NCBI RefSeq assembly: GCF_017068395.1
Contig: NZ_CP070619.1
Coordinates: forward strand, 1,736,001-1,800,000
Reading direction: 5' to 3'
Source of the DNA: Rhodococcus pseudokoreensis
GTDB taxonomy: Bacteria > Actinomycetota > Actinomycetes > Mycobacteriales > Mycobacteriaceae
DNA: 64,000 nt
Position 1 is the stretch's first letter; the number at the start of each line of letters is the position of its first letter. Shown here piece after piece: positions 43,633 through 52,339 of this stretch. The translations under genes and the position numbers were made by a program. The notes under the pieces are model-generated. The model searched no databases and was not told the DNA's origin. It was given only the letters and a program-made list of their open reading frames with translations.

Positions 43633-44598
43633 ATGCCTGACACCGAGATCACCTTCGCCAGCGGTGCCGTCACCTACTACGGCAGCCTCCGCATCCCCGC
43701 CGACGTGAACGGGTCGGCGCCCGCCGCACTGCTGCTCGCCGGCAGCGGTCCGACCGATCGCAACGGCGACAGCGCCCTGCTCCCCGGTGACATCGGAACC
43801 CTGCGCCACCTCGCCGACGTGCTCGAACAGCACGGCATTGCGAGCCTGCGCTACGACAAGATCGGCAGCGGCGAAACCGCCCTCGGTCCGTACGAGGTGG
43901 AAGAGGTCGGCGGTCTCGGCTTCACCACCTTCGTCGACGCCGCGTCCGCCGGCCTCGACTTCCTGGCCGCCCAGCCCGGGGTCGACCCGTCGCAGCTGAT
44001 CGTCATCGGGCACAGCGACGGCGGACTCGTCGCCCTCGCGCTCGCCACCGCGGAGAACGAGTCGCGGGTCCGCGCCGTCGGACTGCTCGAACCGCTCAGC
44101 GTCCGGCTCCTCGACCTGCTCACCACGCAGATCCACGGACAGCTCGACGCCGTCGTCGGCGCCGGGCAGCTGCCGGTGGAACTGGCCGACGAACTGCGGC
44201 TCGCGCTCGCGGACACTGTCGAATCGCTCCGCACGTCGGGCACGATCCCCGACGACCTGCCGGAGCCCCTGCAGAACGCCGGGCTGGTCCATGCCAACGC
44301 CAAGGCGCTCGCGGAGGAGGACGCCCTCGACCCCCGCGCACTGGCCGGCCGGCTGCCCGCCGGTTTCCCGGTCCTCACGAGCTGCTCCGCGAAGGACATT
44401 CAGGTGCAACTCGCGGACGTCGACGGCCTGAACGACGCCCTCGCGCACACCGCGCTGACGCCGGTGCGGATGACGAACGCCAATCACGTCCTCAAGGACG
44501 TCGGCGACCGTCCGTCCACCGGACCGGATTACGTGGAACCGCTGCCCTACTCGGCGGAGTTCACCGAACCGTTCGGCAGGTGGATCGCGTCGCTGTGA
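43633..44598 (+). CDS. alpha/beta hydrolase
   Basis: 321 residues. The nucleophile elbow is GHSDGG (LIVIGHSDGGLVALALATAE), the oxyanion region is LLLAGSGPTDRNGD and the catalytic histidine is probably in TNANHVLKDVGDRP. The acid is likely the aspartate in SCSAKDIQVQLADVDG. No signal peptide. The GSGPTDRNGDS block is shared with a family of acyl-peptide-hydrolase-like enzymes of unknown substrate. It ends one base from the convergent amidase gene. Confidence 0.85.
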   Translation: MPDTEITFASGAVTYYGSLRIPADVNGSAPAALLLAGSGPTDRNGDSALLPGDIGTLRHLADVLEQHGIASLRYDKIGSGETALGPYEVEEVGGLGFTTFVDAASAGLDFLAAQPGVDPSQLIVIGHSDGGLVALALATAENESRVRAVGLLEPLSVRLLDLLTTQIHGQLDAVVGAGQLPVELADELRLALADTVESLRTSGTIPDDLPEPLQNAGLVHANAKALAEEDALDPRALAGRLPAGFPVLTSCSAKDIQVQLADVDGLNDALAHTALTPVRMTNANHVLKDVGDRPSTGPDYVEPLPYSAEFTEPFGRWIASL

Positions 44599-45696
44599 TC
44601 AGTTGCCCCCACCGGCCCCGGTGATCACGGCCAGCAACGTGCTCGCCAGGTCGGACACGAGCCCGAGGTTCTTGTCGTTGACGAGGTCCTGCAGCCCGTC
44701 CAGCCCCTGGACTTCGAGCAGCGGCGCGAGCATGTCCATCAGCTCGGACAGCTGCGTCGAGTCCGGCGCCGTCGACTTCGGGTTCGTGGATTTCGGGGTG
44801 GTCGCCTTCGGGGTCGTGGTGGTCGTCGACGACGCGCTGTCCTTGCTCGCCTCGGGTTCCGTGGTCGCGGCCGGAGCGGCCGCCAGCTCCTGGGCAGGCG
44901 CCGTCTCCGACCCCGTCAACAGGTAGGTGACGATGCCCGTCGTGATGGTGATGGCGTGCTTCAACTGGCCGTCGGAGCTCTCCAGCTGCGCGGAGTCCTC
45001 TTTGTTGGACCCGTTGCCCATCTCGACGAACACCAGCGGGACCTGGGTCAGTGCCGGGCCGGCCACGTCGGCGCGGGTCTGGAGGCCGTCGTTCACGCCG
45101 GCGTAGTTGGCGGGAACGAAGCCGTCGGACTTGTAGGCGTCGCGCATCATCTTCGACGCCTCGAGCCCGCCGCCGGACTGCGCCGCGTCCGCCTTCTCGT
45201 CGGGGATGGGCAGCGACGGGATGATCATATGGAACCCGTGCTTGCCCGCGTCCTCACCCTGCGCCGTCGAGTCCGCGTGAATGCTCACCGCCAGATCGGC
45301 GTTCGATTCGCTTGCCGCACGAGCCCTTTCGTCGATGCACCCGCCCCAGCCGGTGTCGTCCTGACGACTCAGGACGACCTTCGCGCCGAGGCTCTCGAGG
45401 CTGCTCTTCACCAGCTGGGTGACGTTCCAGTTGATGGTGTGCTCGGGCACCCCGCCCAGCGACGTCATGCCGCTCGTCTGGCAGTCCTTGGTGTTGCCGC
45501 GGCCGTCGTTCACCTGCTGCGCGAGGTCGTGGCCCTCGCTGGAACCCTGATGTCCGGGGTCGAGGAACACCGTCATCCCGGACAGTTCGGTGCCCGTCGC
45601 CGTCGCCGCGGGTTCCGCCGACACCTGAGCAGGGATGAGCACGGACGCACCCAGGACGCAGGCGCCGAGACCGGCCTTGATCGCAAAACGGTTCAT
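44599..45696 (-). CDS. N-acetylmuramoyl-L-alanine amidase (Amidase_3, Rv3717-like)
   Basis: 365 residues from ATG 45696. Signal peptide MNRFAIKAGLGACVLGASVL, cleavage near VSAEP. The Amidase_3 zinc ligands are His49 (FLDPGHQG), Glu85 (GGVPEHTINWN) and His140 (AVSIHADS); Glu225 (FVEMGN) is the catalytic acid. A region of about 100 residues at the C terminus, beyond the usual end, is Ala/Thr/Pro/Ser-rich and then amphipathic (LLEVQGLDGLQDLVNDKNLG). It cleaves the amide between MurNAc and the stem peptide in the periplasmic space and is needed for peptidoglycan turnover. Confidence 0.92.
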   Translation of the reverse strand: MNRFAIKAGLGACVLGASVLIPAQVSAEPAATATGTELSGMTVFLDPGHQGSSEGHDLAQQVNDGRGNTKDCQTSGMTSLGGVPEHTINWNVTQLVKSSLESLGAKVVLSRQDDTGWGGCIDERARAASESNADLAVSIHADSTAQGEDAGKHGFHMIIPSLPIPDEKADAAQSGGGLEASKMMRDAYKSDGFVPANYAGVNDGLQTRADVAGPALTQVPLVFVEMGNGSNKEDSAQLESSDGQLKHAITITTGIVTYLLTGSETAPAQELAAAPAATTEPEASKDSASSTTTTTPKATTPKSTNPKSTAPDSTQLSELMDMLAPLLEVQGLDGLQDLVNDKNLGLVSDLASTLLAVITGAGGGN

Positions 45697-46010
45697 AACG
45701 GGGATGGGCGCACCGTCGCAGTCCGGGCGCCACTCTCCTTCCACAGGTGCCACTCGAGTCACATCAGCCCCGAGTGAATCAGCTGCACCGCACGTTCGTG
45801 CTGCTCGAGTCCGGATCGAAAGCAACCTGTAACCAAAGTGGTGGGATTCGACGGACGAGGTGCGGATGTGAACGGGACGGCAACTCTGGGCGAAGACTCG
45901 CTGCTCAACCGTACATTCCTGCCCGGTGGCCGGATAATGGAGGTGCAAACCCTCAACCGGTGCTGTACGGTCATCTACCAACCAGCAACGACACGCAGAA
46001 AGGTACGGCC
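45697..46010. other. 314-bp divergent gap between amidase and leader ORF
   Basis: No gene is supported. It should hold promoters for the amidase (minus) and for the leader transcript (plus). GGATAAT near 45942 and TACGGT near 45966 are possible -10 elements, but no convincing -35 could be chosen. Confidence 0.4.
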
Positions 46011-46109
46011 ATGATGCAGCTTCACGCGCTCTTCGCGTCCGTACCCGCATGGCGTCGATGCTCCGCCGACAAGCACATCACCAAGTACGGCGCACCCCGA
46101 GAACGTTGA
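46011..46109 (+). CDS. 32-residue leader peptide
   Basis: ATG 46011 follows AGAAAGG at a good distance. The peptide begins MMQLHALFASVPAWRRCSAD and ends ITKYGAPRER. Its stop codon (46107-46109) lies inside the 5' arm region of the hairpin at 46096-46132. The position, size and coupling to two hairpins before a gene suggest an upstream regulatory ORF. No run of a single amino acid reveals the signal. Confidence 0.6.
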   Translation: MMQLHALFASVPAWRRCSADKHITKYGAPRER

Positions 46110-46132
46110 GACTCAACCAAGTCGTTCTCGGG
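46096..46132 (+). promoter_or_regulatory. leader hairpin overlapping the end of the leader ORF
   Basis: CCCGAGAACG (46096-46105) pairs with CGTTCTCGGG (46123-46132), a perfect 10-bp stem; an inner GTTGAG/CTCAAC pair is possible. A ribosome at the leader stop would cover the 5' arm. It shares two bases with the terminator hairpin that follows. Confidence 0.65.
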
Positions 46133-46167
46133 CACCCAGGGCAAACCCCTCGGGTGCCTTTTCTTTT
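46131..46167 (+). terminator. intrinsic terminator/attenuator ahead of the STAS-like gene
   Basis: GGCACCC-AGGG pairs with CCCT-(c)-GGGTGCC with one bulge, followed by TTTTCTTTT (46159-46167). It lies 25 bp before the start of the 77-residue protein, so transcription into that gene must pass it. Confidence 0.8.
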
Positions 46168-46191
46168 ACCTTTCACCTTCAGGAGCACCAC

Positions 46192-46425
46192 ATGAAACTT
46201 CGCATCAACCAACTGTCCACCTCTCCCCCGTATCTGGACCTGCCGGACGACCTCACCGGTTACGCCGTGACCCTCGACCTGTCGCACTGCGACGCCGCCC
46301 ACGAGGCCGGCCTGGGCGAACTGATCAGCGAGGTCCGCAGTCGCGGTGCCGCCCGTGTGGTCATCACCGGTTCGCCGCGTGAACTCGAGGGCACCGGCCG
46401 CGTGCACGGGGCCGCAGCCGCCTGA
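46192..46425 (+). CDS. 77-residue STAS-like protein
   Basis: ATG 46192 follows AGGAGCACC. The core VTLDLSHCDAAHEAGLGELI followed by SEVRSRGAARVVITGSP resembles the central strand-helix-strand of STAS domains (LDLS...GLG...RGG..V.V.G). The serine that anti-sigma-factor antagonists phosphorylate (usually DSSGLG) is absent: the sequence here is HEAGLG. The domain is also shorter than usual (about 100). The resemblance is by eye. It is expressed behind the leader and attenuator at 46011-46167 and is convergent with purH. Role unknown. Confidence 0.7.
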   Translation: MKLRINQLSTSPPYLDLPDDLTGYAVTLDLSHCDAAHEAGLGELISEVRSRGAARVVITGSPRELEGTGRVHGAAAA

Positions 46426-46432
46426 CAACGCA

Positions 46433-46465
46433 GAACGGGCCCCGGCGCGATGCCGAGACCCGTTC
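46433..46465. terminator. hairpin between STAS-like gene and purH
   Basis: GAACGGG (46433-46439) and CCCGTTC (46459-46465) form a stem 8 bp after the STAS-like stop and about 17 bp past the purH stop; probable bidirectional terminator. Confidence 0.55.
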
Positions 46466-46481
46466 GAGATAAAGCCGAACG

Positions 46482-48038
46482 CTAGTGCGCGAAGTGTCGC
46501 GCACCCGTCAGGTACATGGTGATGCCGGCTTCCTTGGCCGCATCGATCACCTCGTTGTCGCGGACGGAACCACCCGGCTGCACGACGGCCTTGACGCCGG
46601 CGTTCGCGAGCACCTGCAGTCCGTCGGGGAACGGGAAGAACGCGTCCGACGCGCCCACCGACCCGACCACCCGGTCACCGGCCCGCTGCACCGCGAGGTG
46701 CGCGGAGTCGACGCGGTTGACCTGGCCCATGCCGACGCCGACCGACGCACCGTCGGAGGCGAGCAGGATGGCGTTGGACTTCACCGAACGGCACGCGCGC
46801 CACGCGAACTCGAGATCCTTCAGGGTCTGCTCGTCGGCGGCGTCGCCGACGGCCAGGGTCCAGTTGGCGGGGTCGTCGCCCTCGGCGTCGAGCACGTCGC
46901 GCTCCTGGAGGAGTGCCCCACCGGACACGGGACGCAGTTCGATTCCCGTCGCGGTGGGCGCCTTCGCGAGGAGGACGCGGACGTTCTTCTTGCGCTGCAG
47001 CACACCGAGCGCGCCGTCCGCGTAGGACGGGGCGATGATCACCTCGGTGAAGATCTCGGCGACCTGCTCGGCCATCTCGACGGTGACCTCGCGGTTCGCG
47101 GCGATGACTCCGCCGTACGCGCTGACCGGGTCGCAGGCGTGTGCCTTGCGGTGCGCCTCGGCGATGTCGGCGCCGACCGCGATGCCGCAGGGGTTCGCGT
47201 GCTTGATGATCGCGACGGCCGGTTCACTGAAGTCGAACGCCGCACGCCACGCCGCGTCGCCGTCGGTGTAGTTGTTGTACGACATTTCCTTGCCGTGCAA
47301 CTGCTCGGCCTGCGCCAGACCGGCCGGGGCGGCGGAGTTCACGTAGAGTGCCGCGGCCTGGTGCGGGTTCTCGCCGTACCGCAGGACCGCCGAGCGGTCC
47401 CAGGTGGCGCCTGCCCACTCGGGGAACTGCGAGTCGCCGCTGTCCACCAGCGTGGACGTCATCCAGCTCGCGACCGCGACGTCGTACGACGCGGTGTGCT
47501 GGAACGCCTGCGCGGCGAGGGCGGTGCGCTCGGGCAGCGTGAAACCGCCGTCCGCGATCGCGGTGAGCACGTCGTCGTAGCGGGCGGGATCGACCACGAC
47601 GGCCACCGACGGGTGGTTCTTCGCGGCGGCGCGCACCATGGACGGACCGCCGATGTCGATCTGCTCGACGCATTCGTCGGGGGTCGCACCGGAGGCGACG
47701 GTCTGGGTGAACGGGTACAGGTTCACGACCACCAGCTGGAACGCCTCGATGCCGAGTTCCTCGAGCTGCGCCAAGTGCTCCGGCTTCCGGGTGTCTGCGA
47801 GGACGCCGGCGTGCACCCGCGGGTGCAGGGTCTTGACCCGGCCCTCGAGGCATTCGGGGAAGCCCGTCAGCGCCTCCACGGGGGTGACCGGGATGCCGGC
47901 GTCGGCGATCTTCGCTGCGGTCGACCCTGTCGACACCAGCTCGACGCCTGCCTTGTGCAGGCCCGTAGCCAGTTCGACCAGACCGGTCTTGTCGTAGACG
48001 CTGACGAGCGCTCGGCGTACTGCCTTGCGTTCACTCAC
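46482..48038 (-). CDS. purH: bifunctional AICAR transformylase / IMP cyclohydrolase
   Basis: 518 residues from GTG 48038. The N-terminal IMP cyclohydrolase (MGS-like) domain covers about 1-195 ([40 protein letters not shown]). The C-terminal AICAR transformylase carries [13 protein letters not shown] and the end [19 protein letters not shown]. It catalyses the last two steps of IMP synthesis. It starts eight bases inside the end of purN, so the two are co-translated. Confidence 0.97.
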   Translation of the reverse strand: MSERKAVRRALVSVYDKTGLVELATGLHKAGVELVSTGSTAAKIADAGIPVTPVEALTGFPECLEGRVKTLHPRVHAGVLADTRKPEHLAQLEELGIEAFQLVVVNLYPFTQTVASGATPDECVEQIDIGGPSMVRAAAKNHPSVAVVVDPARYDDVLTAIADGGFTLPERTALAAQAFQHTASYDVAVASWMTSTLVDSGDSQFPEWAGATWDRSAVLRYGENPHQAAALYVNSAAPAGLAQAEQLHGKEMSYNNYTDGDAAWRAAFDFSEPAVAIIKHANPCGIAVGADIAEAHRKAHACDPVSAYGGVIAANREVTVEMAEQVAEIFTEVIIAPSYADGALGVLQRKKNVRVLLAKAPTATGIELRPVSGGALLQERDVLDAEGDDPANWTLAVGDAADEQTLKDLEFAWRACRSVKSNAILLASDGASVGVGMGQVNRVDSAHLAVQRAGDRVVGSVGASDAFFPFPDGLQVLANAGVKAVVQPGGSVRDNEVIDAAKEAGITMYLTGARHFAH

Positions 48039-48693
48039 TGGGGATCACGGCCTTTCGTCCATCGGAAACAACTCCACGGGTGGCGACAGCGGCGATGACG
48101 TCCGCCAACAACCGTCGCTCCACAGTCTTGATGCGCTCGTGCAGGGTCGACTCGTCGTCGCCGTCGAGCACCGGCACGGGCTCCTGCGCCAGGATCGGTC
48201 CGGTGTCGACGCCCGCGTCCACGAGGTGGACCGTCGATCCCGACACCTTGACGCCGTAGGCCAGCGCATCCGGGACCGCGTGCGCGCCGGGAAATGCGGG
48301 CAGCAACGCGGGGTGCGTGTTGATGATGCGACCGCCGAAGCGGTCCAGGAAGGCGGGGCCGAGGATCTTCATGAATCCGGCCGACACCACGAGCGACGGC
48401 TGGTGCGACGCGACGGCCTCCGTCAGCGCGACATCCCAGGCGGACCGGTCGGCGTGGTCGCGGAGCCCGACCCGGAAATGGGTGATGCCCGCGGACTCGG
48501 CGTGCCGGATGGCGTCGCAGTCGCGGTCGACGCCGACGGCGACGATCTCGGCGGGATACCCGTCGGTGTGGGTCGCGTCGATCAACGATCTCAGGAGGGT
48601 TCCCGCACCGGAGGCGAGTACGACGATCCGCGCCGGCGCGGACGCGACCGGCGAAGTGGTCGTGGGCCCCAGGTGGTCACGCGAGGAAGTCAG
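48031..48693 (-). CDS. purN: phosphoribosylglycinamide formyltransferase
   Basis: 220 residues if started at CTG 48693. GAR transformylase motifs: [20 protein letters not shown] at the N terminus, [10 protein letters not shown], the formyl-transfer motif INTHPALLP and [15 protein letters not shown] with the catalytic aspartate. No ATG or GTG lies between the AGGAG at about 48704 and the conserved core. A TTG at 48711 lacks an RBS, while CTG 48693 is seven bases after AGGAG. It transfers formyl from 10-formyl-THF in purine synthesis. Upstream gene: perM. Confidence 0.93.
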   Translation of the reverse strand: MTSSRDHLGPTTTSPVASAPARIVVLASGAGTLLRSLIDATHTDGYPAEIVAVGVDRDCDAIRHAESAGITHFRVGLRDHADRSAWDVALTEAVASHQPSLVVSAGFMKILGPAFLDRFGGRIINTHPALLPAFPGAHAVPDALAYGVKVSGSTVHLVDAGVDTGPILAQEPVPVLDGDDESTLHERIKTVERRLLADVIAAVATRGVVSDGRKAVIPSE

Positions 48694-48754
48694 CGCTCTA
48701 CTCCTGAACAATCGAATCGAAAGGGGGCGGTCGCATCGTCGACCGACCAAGAGC

Positions 48755-50350
48755 CTAGTCGCTGGGCGTTGCGGGCCCGCGGGGCAGGTCGGCTTCCGGG
48801 GCCTCGCCCGCCTTCCCGGACCCCTCGGGTTCTGCCGTCGCCGCGTCCTCCTCGACCTCGGCATCCACCACGACCTCGGCCTCGGCGTCGGTGTCCTGCG
48901 GTGCGACGGGGGCCGCGGGCGCTTCGGTGTCGTCGACGAGTTCGGCCTCGATCACCCGGCCGGAAGCGGCTGCCGGGACCTCCGGCTCCTCCGTGATCGG
49001 GGCGGCGATCGCGGGAACCTCCTCAGCGCCGGGAAGGTGCGGTTCCTCGTCCTCCGTGTCGGCCTCGTCGTCTTCGCCCCGGCTCCGGTGCCAGGCGACG
49101 ACCACCGCCGTCACCGCGCCCGCGAGTCCGAGCCACGCGAACGTGAGCAGCCCGAACGCCCACCAGTTCAGCTCGACCGTTCCGAACGCGCCGAGCCTGC
49201 CTCCCGACACGAGTCCGAGTACCGCCGTCACCACACCGACGCCCGCGGCGGCGGTCAGCACGGTGAACAGCGCTTCCTGCCCGGCGACGCGACGTCCGCA
49301 GTCGCGTCCGAGCATCACACCGATCAGCAGCGGAACCACCAGCAACGCCGGCCAGGCGCCGCCCGACACCCCGTCGGGAACCGCGCCGAGCAGCGGCAAC
49401 GGCGGCAGCGAACCACCGACGTTCCCGAACACGCTGACCGAGACGTCCCCGATCTGCGCGGTCCCGCCCACGACGGCGGCCGCCGCGCCCACCACCACGT
49501 TCGGCAGGTACAGCACGGACAGGATCGTCAGTCCGAGCAGCCCGACGACGCCGTCGCCGCGTTCGAGCAGCGCCCCGACCGTGGACCACTCCAGCAGCAG
49601 CGAGATCGTGACCAGCACCGCACCGGCACCGACGATCGCCGCCAACGCGCGCAGTCCCGGCCGCACCGCGTCCCGGACCCACGACGGCACCTGCGCACCG
49701 AGCGTCGGCCACATCGCGACCGTCACCCCGATCCCCGCCGCGAGCAGGTGCACCACCAGCACCCACCCGAACGCGGCGAGCGCATTCGGGGAGGACAGCG
49801 GGATGACCGCCGACGCGTCCGCGATGACCGCGAGGGCGATAGCCGTCACGACCAGCGGTCCGGCCACCGCAGCGCCGATCACCTGCAGAGCGTGCCGCCG
49901 CGAGGACGCCGGATGCACCACCGCCGCGCACCCGCGGGCGACCACCCACATCATCCCTGCCGTCGGGATCAGCGGGAGCACACCGAGTGTCGTGCCGTCG
50001 ATCGTCAACGGCACCTGGTGAATCGCCAGCCACGACGCCGCGATGGCACCGAACGTTCCCGTGAGGTCGCTGTTCGCCGCCACCAGCGTGACGACGATGA
50101 GCGCGGACAGCAGGACGACCGTGACCCCCGCGGGCCGGAACGCGACCCCGAGCAGCGCCCGCATCTCGTCGGCGTCGGGCACCGGACGCTGTCGCGGGGC
50201 GCGCCGCGCATCATCACGTACGGTTCGCCGCCCGTCGTCGCGGACGGCTCGCCGCTCGTCATCGCGGACGGCTCGCCGCTCGTCATCACGGACGGCTCGC
50301 CGTCGTGCACCCTGTGCGACGCGCTGAGCACGATCAACCAAAGAACTCAT
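48755..50350 (-). CDS. perM: multi-pass membrane protein PerM (DUF6350)
   Basis: 531 residues. A basic N-terminal tail carries four copies of an eight-residue unit RRAVRDDE (residues 17-48). It is followed by about ten membrane helices (from GVTVVLLSALIVVTLVAANS to LLTFAWLGLAGAVTAVVVAW) and a long acidic, Ala/Glu-rich cytoplasmic tail of about 130 residues. The M. tuberculosis counterpart Rv0955 stabilises the divisome protein FtsB and is needed for persistence. The place before purN is conserved. The N-terminal repeats look like a local expansion. Confidence 0.85.
   Translation of the reverse strand: MSSLVDRAQRVAQGARRRAVRDDERRAVRDDERRAVRDDGRRTVRDDARRAPRQRPVPDADEMRALLGVAFRPAGVTVVLLSALIVVTLVAANSDLTGTFGAIAASWLAIHQVPLTIDGTTLGVLPLIPTAGMMWVVARGCAAVVHPASSRRHALQVIGAAVAGPLVVTAIALAVIADASAVIPLSSPNALAAFGWVLVVHLLAAGIGVTVAMWPTLGAQVPSWVRDAVRPGLRALAAIVGAGAVLVTISLLLEWSTVGALLERGDGVVGLLGLTILSVLYLPNVVVGAAAAVVGGTAQIGDVSVSVFGNVGGSLPPLPLLGAVPDGVSGGAWPALLVVPLLIGVMLGRDCGRRVAGQEALFTVLTAAAGVGVVTAVLGLVSGGRLGAFGTVELNWWAFGLLTFAWLGLAGAVTAVVVAWHRSRGEDDEADTEDEEPHLPGAEEVPAIAAPITEEPEVPAAASGRVIEAELVDDTEAPAAPVAPQDTDAEAEVVVDAEVEEDAATAEPEGSGKAGEAPEADLPRGPATPSD
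50207..50302 (-). repeat. four 24-bp imperfect tandem repeats inside perM
   Basis: They encode RRAVRDDE, RRAVRDDE, RRAVRDDG and RRTVRDDA. The units are similar at the DNA level (cgccgctcgtcatc-type blocks on the plus strand), consistent with slippage expansion. They are in frame and in the cytoplasmic tail. Confidence 0.85.
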
Positions 50351-50405
50351 CCCCTCGAGAGTGGCACTCCGACGCCGCGACAGCGGTCAGGCGCGCCGCA
50401 CAGAA

Positions 50406-50437
50406 GTGGCCTCCGACCAGGTTCGGTCAGAGGCCAC
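50406..50437 (-). terminator. terminator after the Rv0954-like gene
   Basis: GTGGCCTCCGACC pairs with GGTCAGAGGCCAC with one mismatch, 16 bp after the stop of the gene at 50453-51526. Confidence 0.7.
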
Positions 50438-50452
50438 CTGCTGGATGGACCG

Positions 50453-51526
50453 CTACTTGTCGTCCCTGTCGGCGCGCGTGTCGAACGCCTGCGTGGGCGC
50501 GCTGTACCCCTCCGATTCGGACTTCTCGGCCGACTCGGCCGGCTTCGCCTCGGTAGAGGGCTGCTCGCCGTACTCCAGCGTGCGCTCCACGGGCGAGGAT
50601 TCGGGCTGCGACCCGTACGCCGGCGCCGCGTGCTGCGCCGATCCGTAGCTGGTCCCGGCCGGGTACTGCGAGCTGGGCGTTCCGGTGGGCTGCGACGGCG
50701 TCGACGGCTGCGAGTACCCCTGGTACTGCGGCTGCTGGTAGGCGGTGGTCGGGGCGTCGAACGACGCGGAGCCGGCACCCGCACCCGCCGCTCCGTAGCC
50801 CGGCTGCTGGGGCTGCCCGTAGCCCTGGGAGTAGCCGGGCTGACTCTGCGAGGGCTGGCCCTGCTGGCCGTAACCCTGCTGGCCGTAACCGGGCTGGTTC
50901 TGCTGCCCGTAGCCGGGCTGCGACTGGCTCTGCTGCCCGTAGCCCTGCGAGGCGCTCTGGCCGTAGCCCTGCGGCTGCTGCTGTCCGTAGGACTGCTGCG
51001 GACCCTGCGCGTATCCCTGCGGTGCGCTCTGGCCGTACCCCTGCGGCGTCTGGCCGGGCTGACCGAAGCCCGCGGCCGCGGCGGGCCGGGGCGCCGGTTG
51101 CTTGAGGAGGCCGATGTCGAACAGCACGGCCGCGACGGCGACGGCCGACTGGATGAAACCGAGAACGAGGATGAGGATTGCGCCCCAACCGGAATCCGCG
51201 TCGACGTTCAGGAAGACGAACAACGCGACGACCCAGCCCGCGACGGACGCCGCCGCGGCCGCACCCGCGTAGGACTGCTTCGGCAGGAGGGACGCCGCGG
51301 CGAGCAGACCACCGAGGAACAGCAGTCCGAGCCCGTCCGTGTTGGCTTCGAACGAGTTCACGGATTCGCGCGCCAGCGTGGCGTACGGCGCGAATCCGAG
51401 CAGCAGGTTGAGGACACCGAGAACCGCGACACCGATCAGAAGGAAGAAGCCCAGGCCTTTCGATTCTCCCCCTGCAGTCGGTTGCGCGGGCGGACCGTAA
51501 TTCGGCCCGCCGGGCGTGAACGTCAT
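50453..51526 (-). CDS. Rv0954-like membrane protein (DUF5336) with Gln/Gly/Tyr-rich tail
   Basis: 357 residues. After a short Pro/Gly N terminus come four membrane helices ([57 protein letters not shown] and [20 protein letters not shown]). The C-terminal half (about 170-330) is low-complexity, built of QGYGQ/QPGYGQQ-type units, and then an acidic end. The M. tuberculosis counterpart belongs to the 34-kDa antigen group and is linked to PerM and cell division. Position next to perM is conserved. The tail is of the type that can form condensates; that is inference. Confidence 0.85.
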   Translation of the reverse strand: MTFTPGGPNYGPPAQPTAGGESKGLGFFLLIGVAVLGVLNLLLGFAPYATLARESVNSFEANTDGLGLLFLGGLLAAASLLPKQSYAGAAAAASVAGWVVALFVFLNVDADSGWGAILILVLGFIQSAVAVAAVLFDIGLLKQPAPRPAAAAGFGQPGQTPQGYGQSAPQGYAQGPQQSYGQQQPQGYGQSASQGYGQQSQSQPGYGQQNQPGYGQQGYGQQGQPSQSQPGYSQGYGQPQQPGYGAAGAGAGSASFDAPTTAYQQPQYQGYSQPSTPSQPTGTPSSQYPAGTSYGSAQHAAPAYGSQPESSPVERTLEYGEQPSTEAKPAESAEKSESEGYSAPTQAFDTRADRDDK

Positions 51527-51651
51527 GACTTCTCCTAGTCGACAAGTGGTCGTCTGCGTGCGCTCTTCCGACGCTAGCCTACGGATACCCGTCGGTCACC
51601 GCTGTCGGTCACGTGTGCGGGGCCGGAAACTGCGCAGGAGACAATGGTCCG

Positions 51652-52278
51652 GTGCCGTACACCCTCGCTCCCCGCGCCGCCGATCTCACCCTCGAGACGG
51701 AGGTGAAGCACTCGCGCTTCATCGCGGCGCTGCGGCGCGTCGAGGACGCCGAGGCGGCGCAGGCTTTCGTCCAGGACCGACGCGGCGCGTATCCCGATGC
51801 GCGACATCACTGTTCGGCGTTCATCGTCGGCAACGGGCCGTCCGACCGGGTCGAGCGCGCGAACGACGACGGCGAACCCGGTGGCACCGCGGGCATTCCG
51901 ATGCTGCAGGTGCTCAAGGCCCGCGACCTCGTCGACGTCGCGGTCGTCGTGACCCGGTATTTCGGGGGAATCAAGCTGGGGGCGGGCGGACTGGTGCGCG
52001 CCTACTCGGGCGCGGTGGCGGCCGCAGTCGATGCCGCACCGCTCGTGCGGAGGGAACGCCGCCATCTGCACACTCTCGCCGTCGGTCATGCCGAGGCGGG
52101 ACGGGTCGAGTCGGAACTACGGGGGCGGGGCGTCGTCGTGGTGGACACGACGTACGCGGAATCCGCGGTCCTCACCCTCGCGGCGCGGGACTCTGCGGAG
52201 CTGGCCGATCTGGTCGCTGCCATCACGTCGGGGACGGGGACGCTCGATCCGGCCGGGGAGATGTGGGTCGACGCCTGA
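51652..52278 (+). CDS. YigZ/IMPACT-family protein
   Basis: 208 residues from GTG 51652, with GCAGGAG upstream. The family motif DDGEPGGTAGIPMLQVLKA and VTRYFGGIKLGAGGLVRAYS are unmistakable. A C-terminal ferredoxin-like domain (DUF1949 type) follows. Bacterial members bind nucleic acid or ribosomes; the biochemical role is not settled. It is convergent with sucD, separated by the family B palindrome. Confidence 0.92.
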   Translation: MPYTLAPRAADLTLETEVKHSRFIAALRRVEDAEAAQAFVQDRRGAYPDARHHCSAFIVGNGPSDRVERANDDGEPGGTAGIPMLQVLKARDLVDVAVVVTRYFGGIKLGAGGLVRAYSGAVAAAVDAAPLVRRERRHLHTLAVGHAEAGRVESELRGRGVVVVDTTYAESAVLTLAARDSAELADLVAAITSGTGTLDPAGEMWVDA

Positions 52279-52282
52279 ACGA

Positions 52283-52328
52283 CCCGTGCGCCTTTCTGGT
52301 AGCCGGAGCAACCAGAAAGGCGCACGGG
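52283..52328. repeat. dispersed palindrome, family B copy 2
   Basis: The 18-bp perfect arms CCCGTGCGCCTTTCTGGT and ACCAGAAAGGCGCACGGG flank a 10-base loop. Between the convergent yigZ-type and sucD genes. Compared with copy 1, a base change in one arm (CCGG to CTGG) is compensated in the other, so the structure is kept. Confidence 0.9.
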
Positions 52329-52339
52329 GCCCGGAGGGC

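Noticed and set aside
50207..50302. Short regular repeats as a CRISPR array
   Set aside because: Units are contiguous 24-mers without spacers, in frame inside perM.
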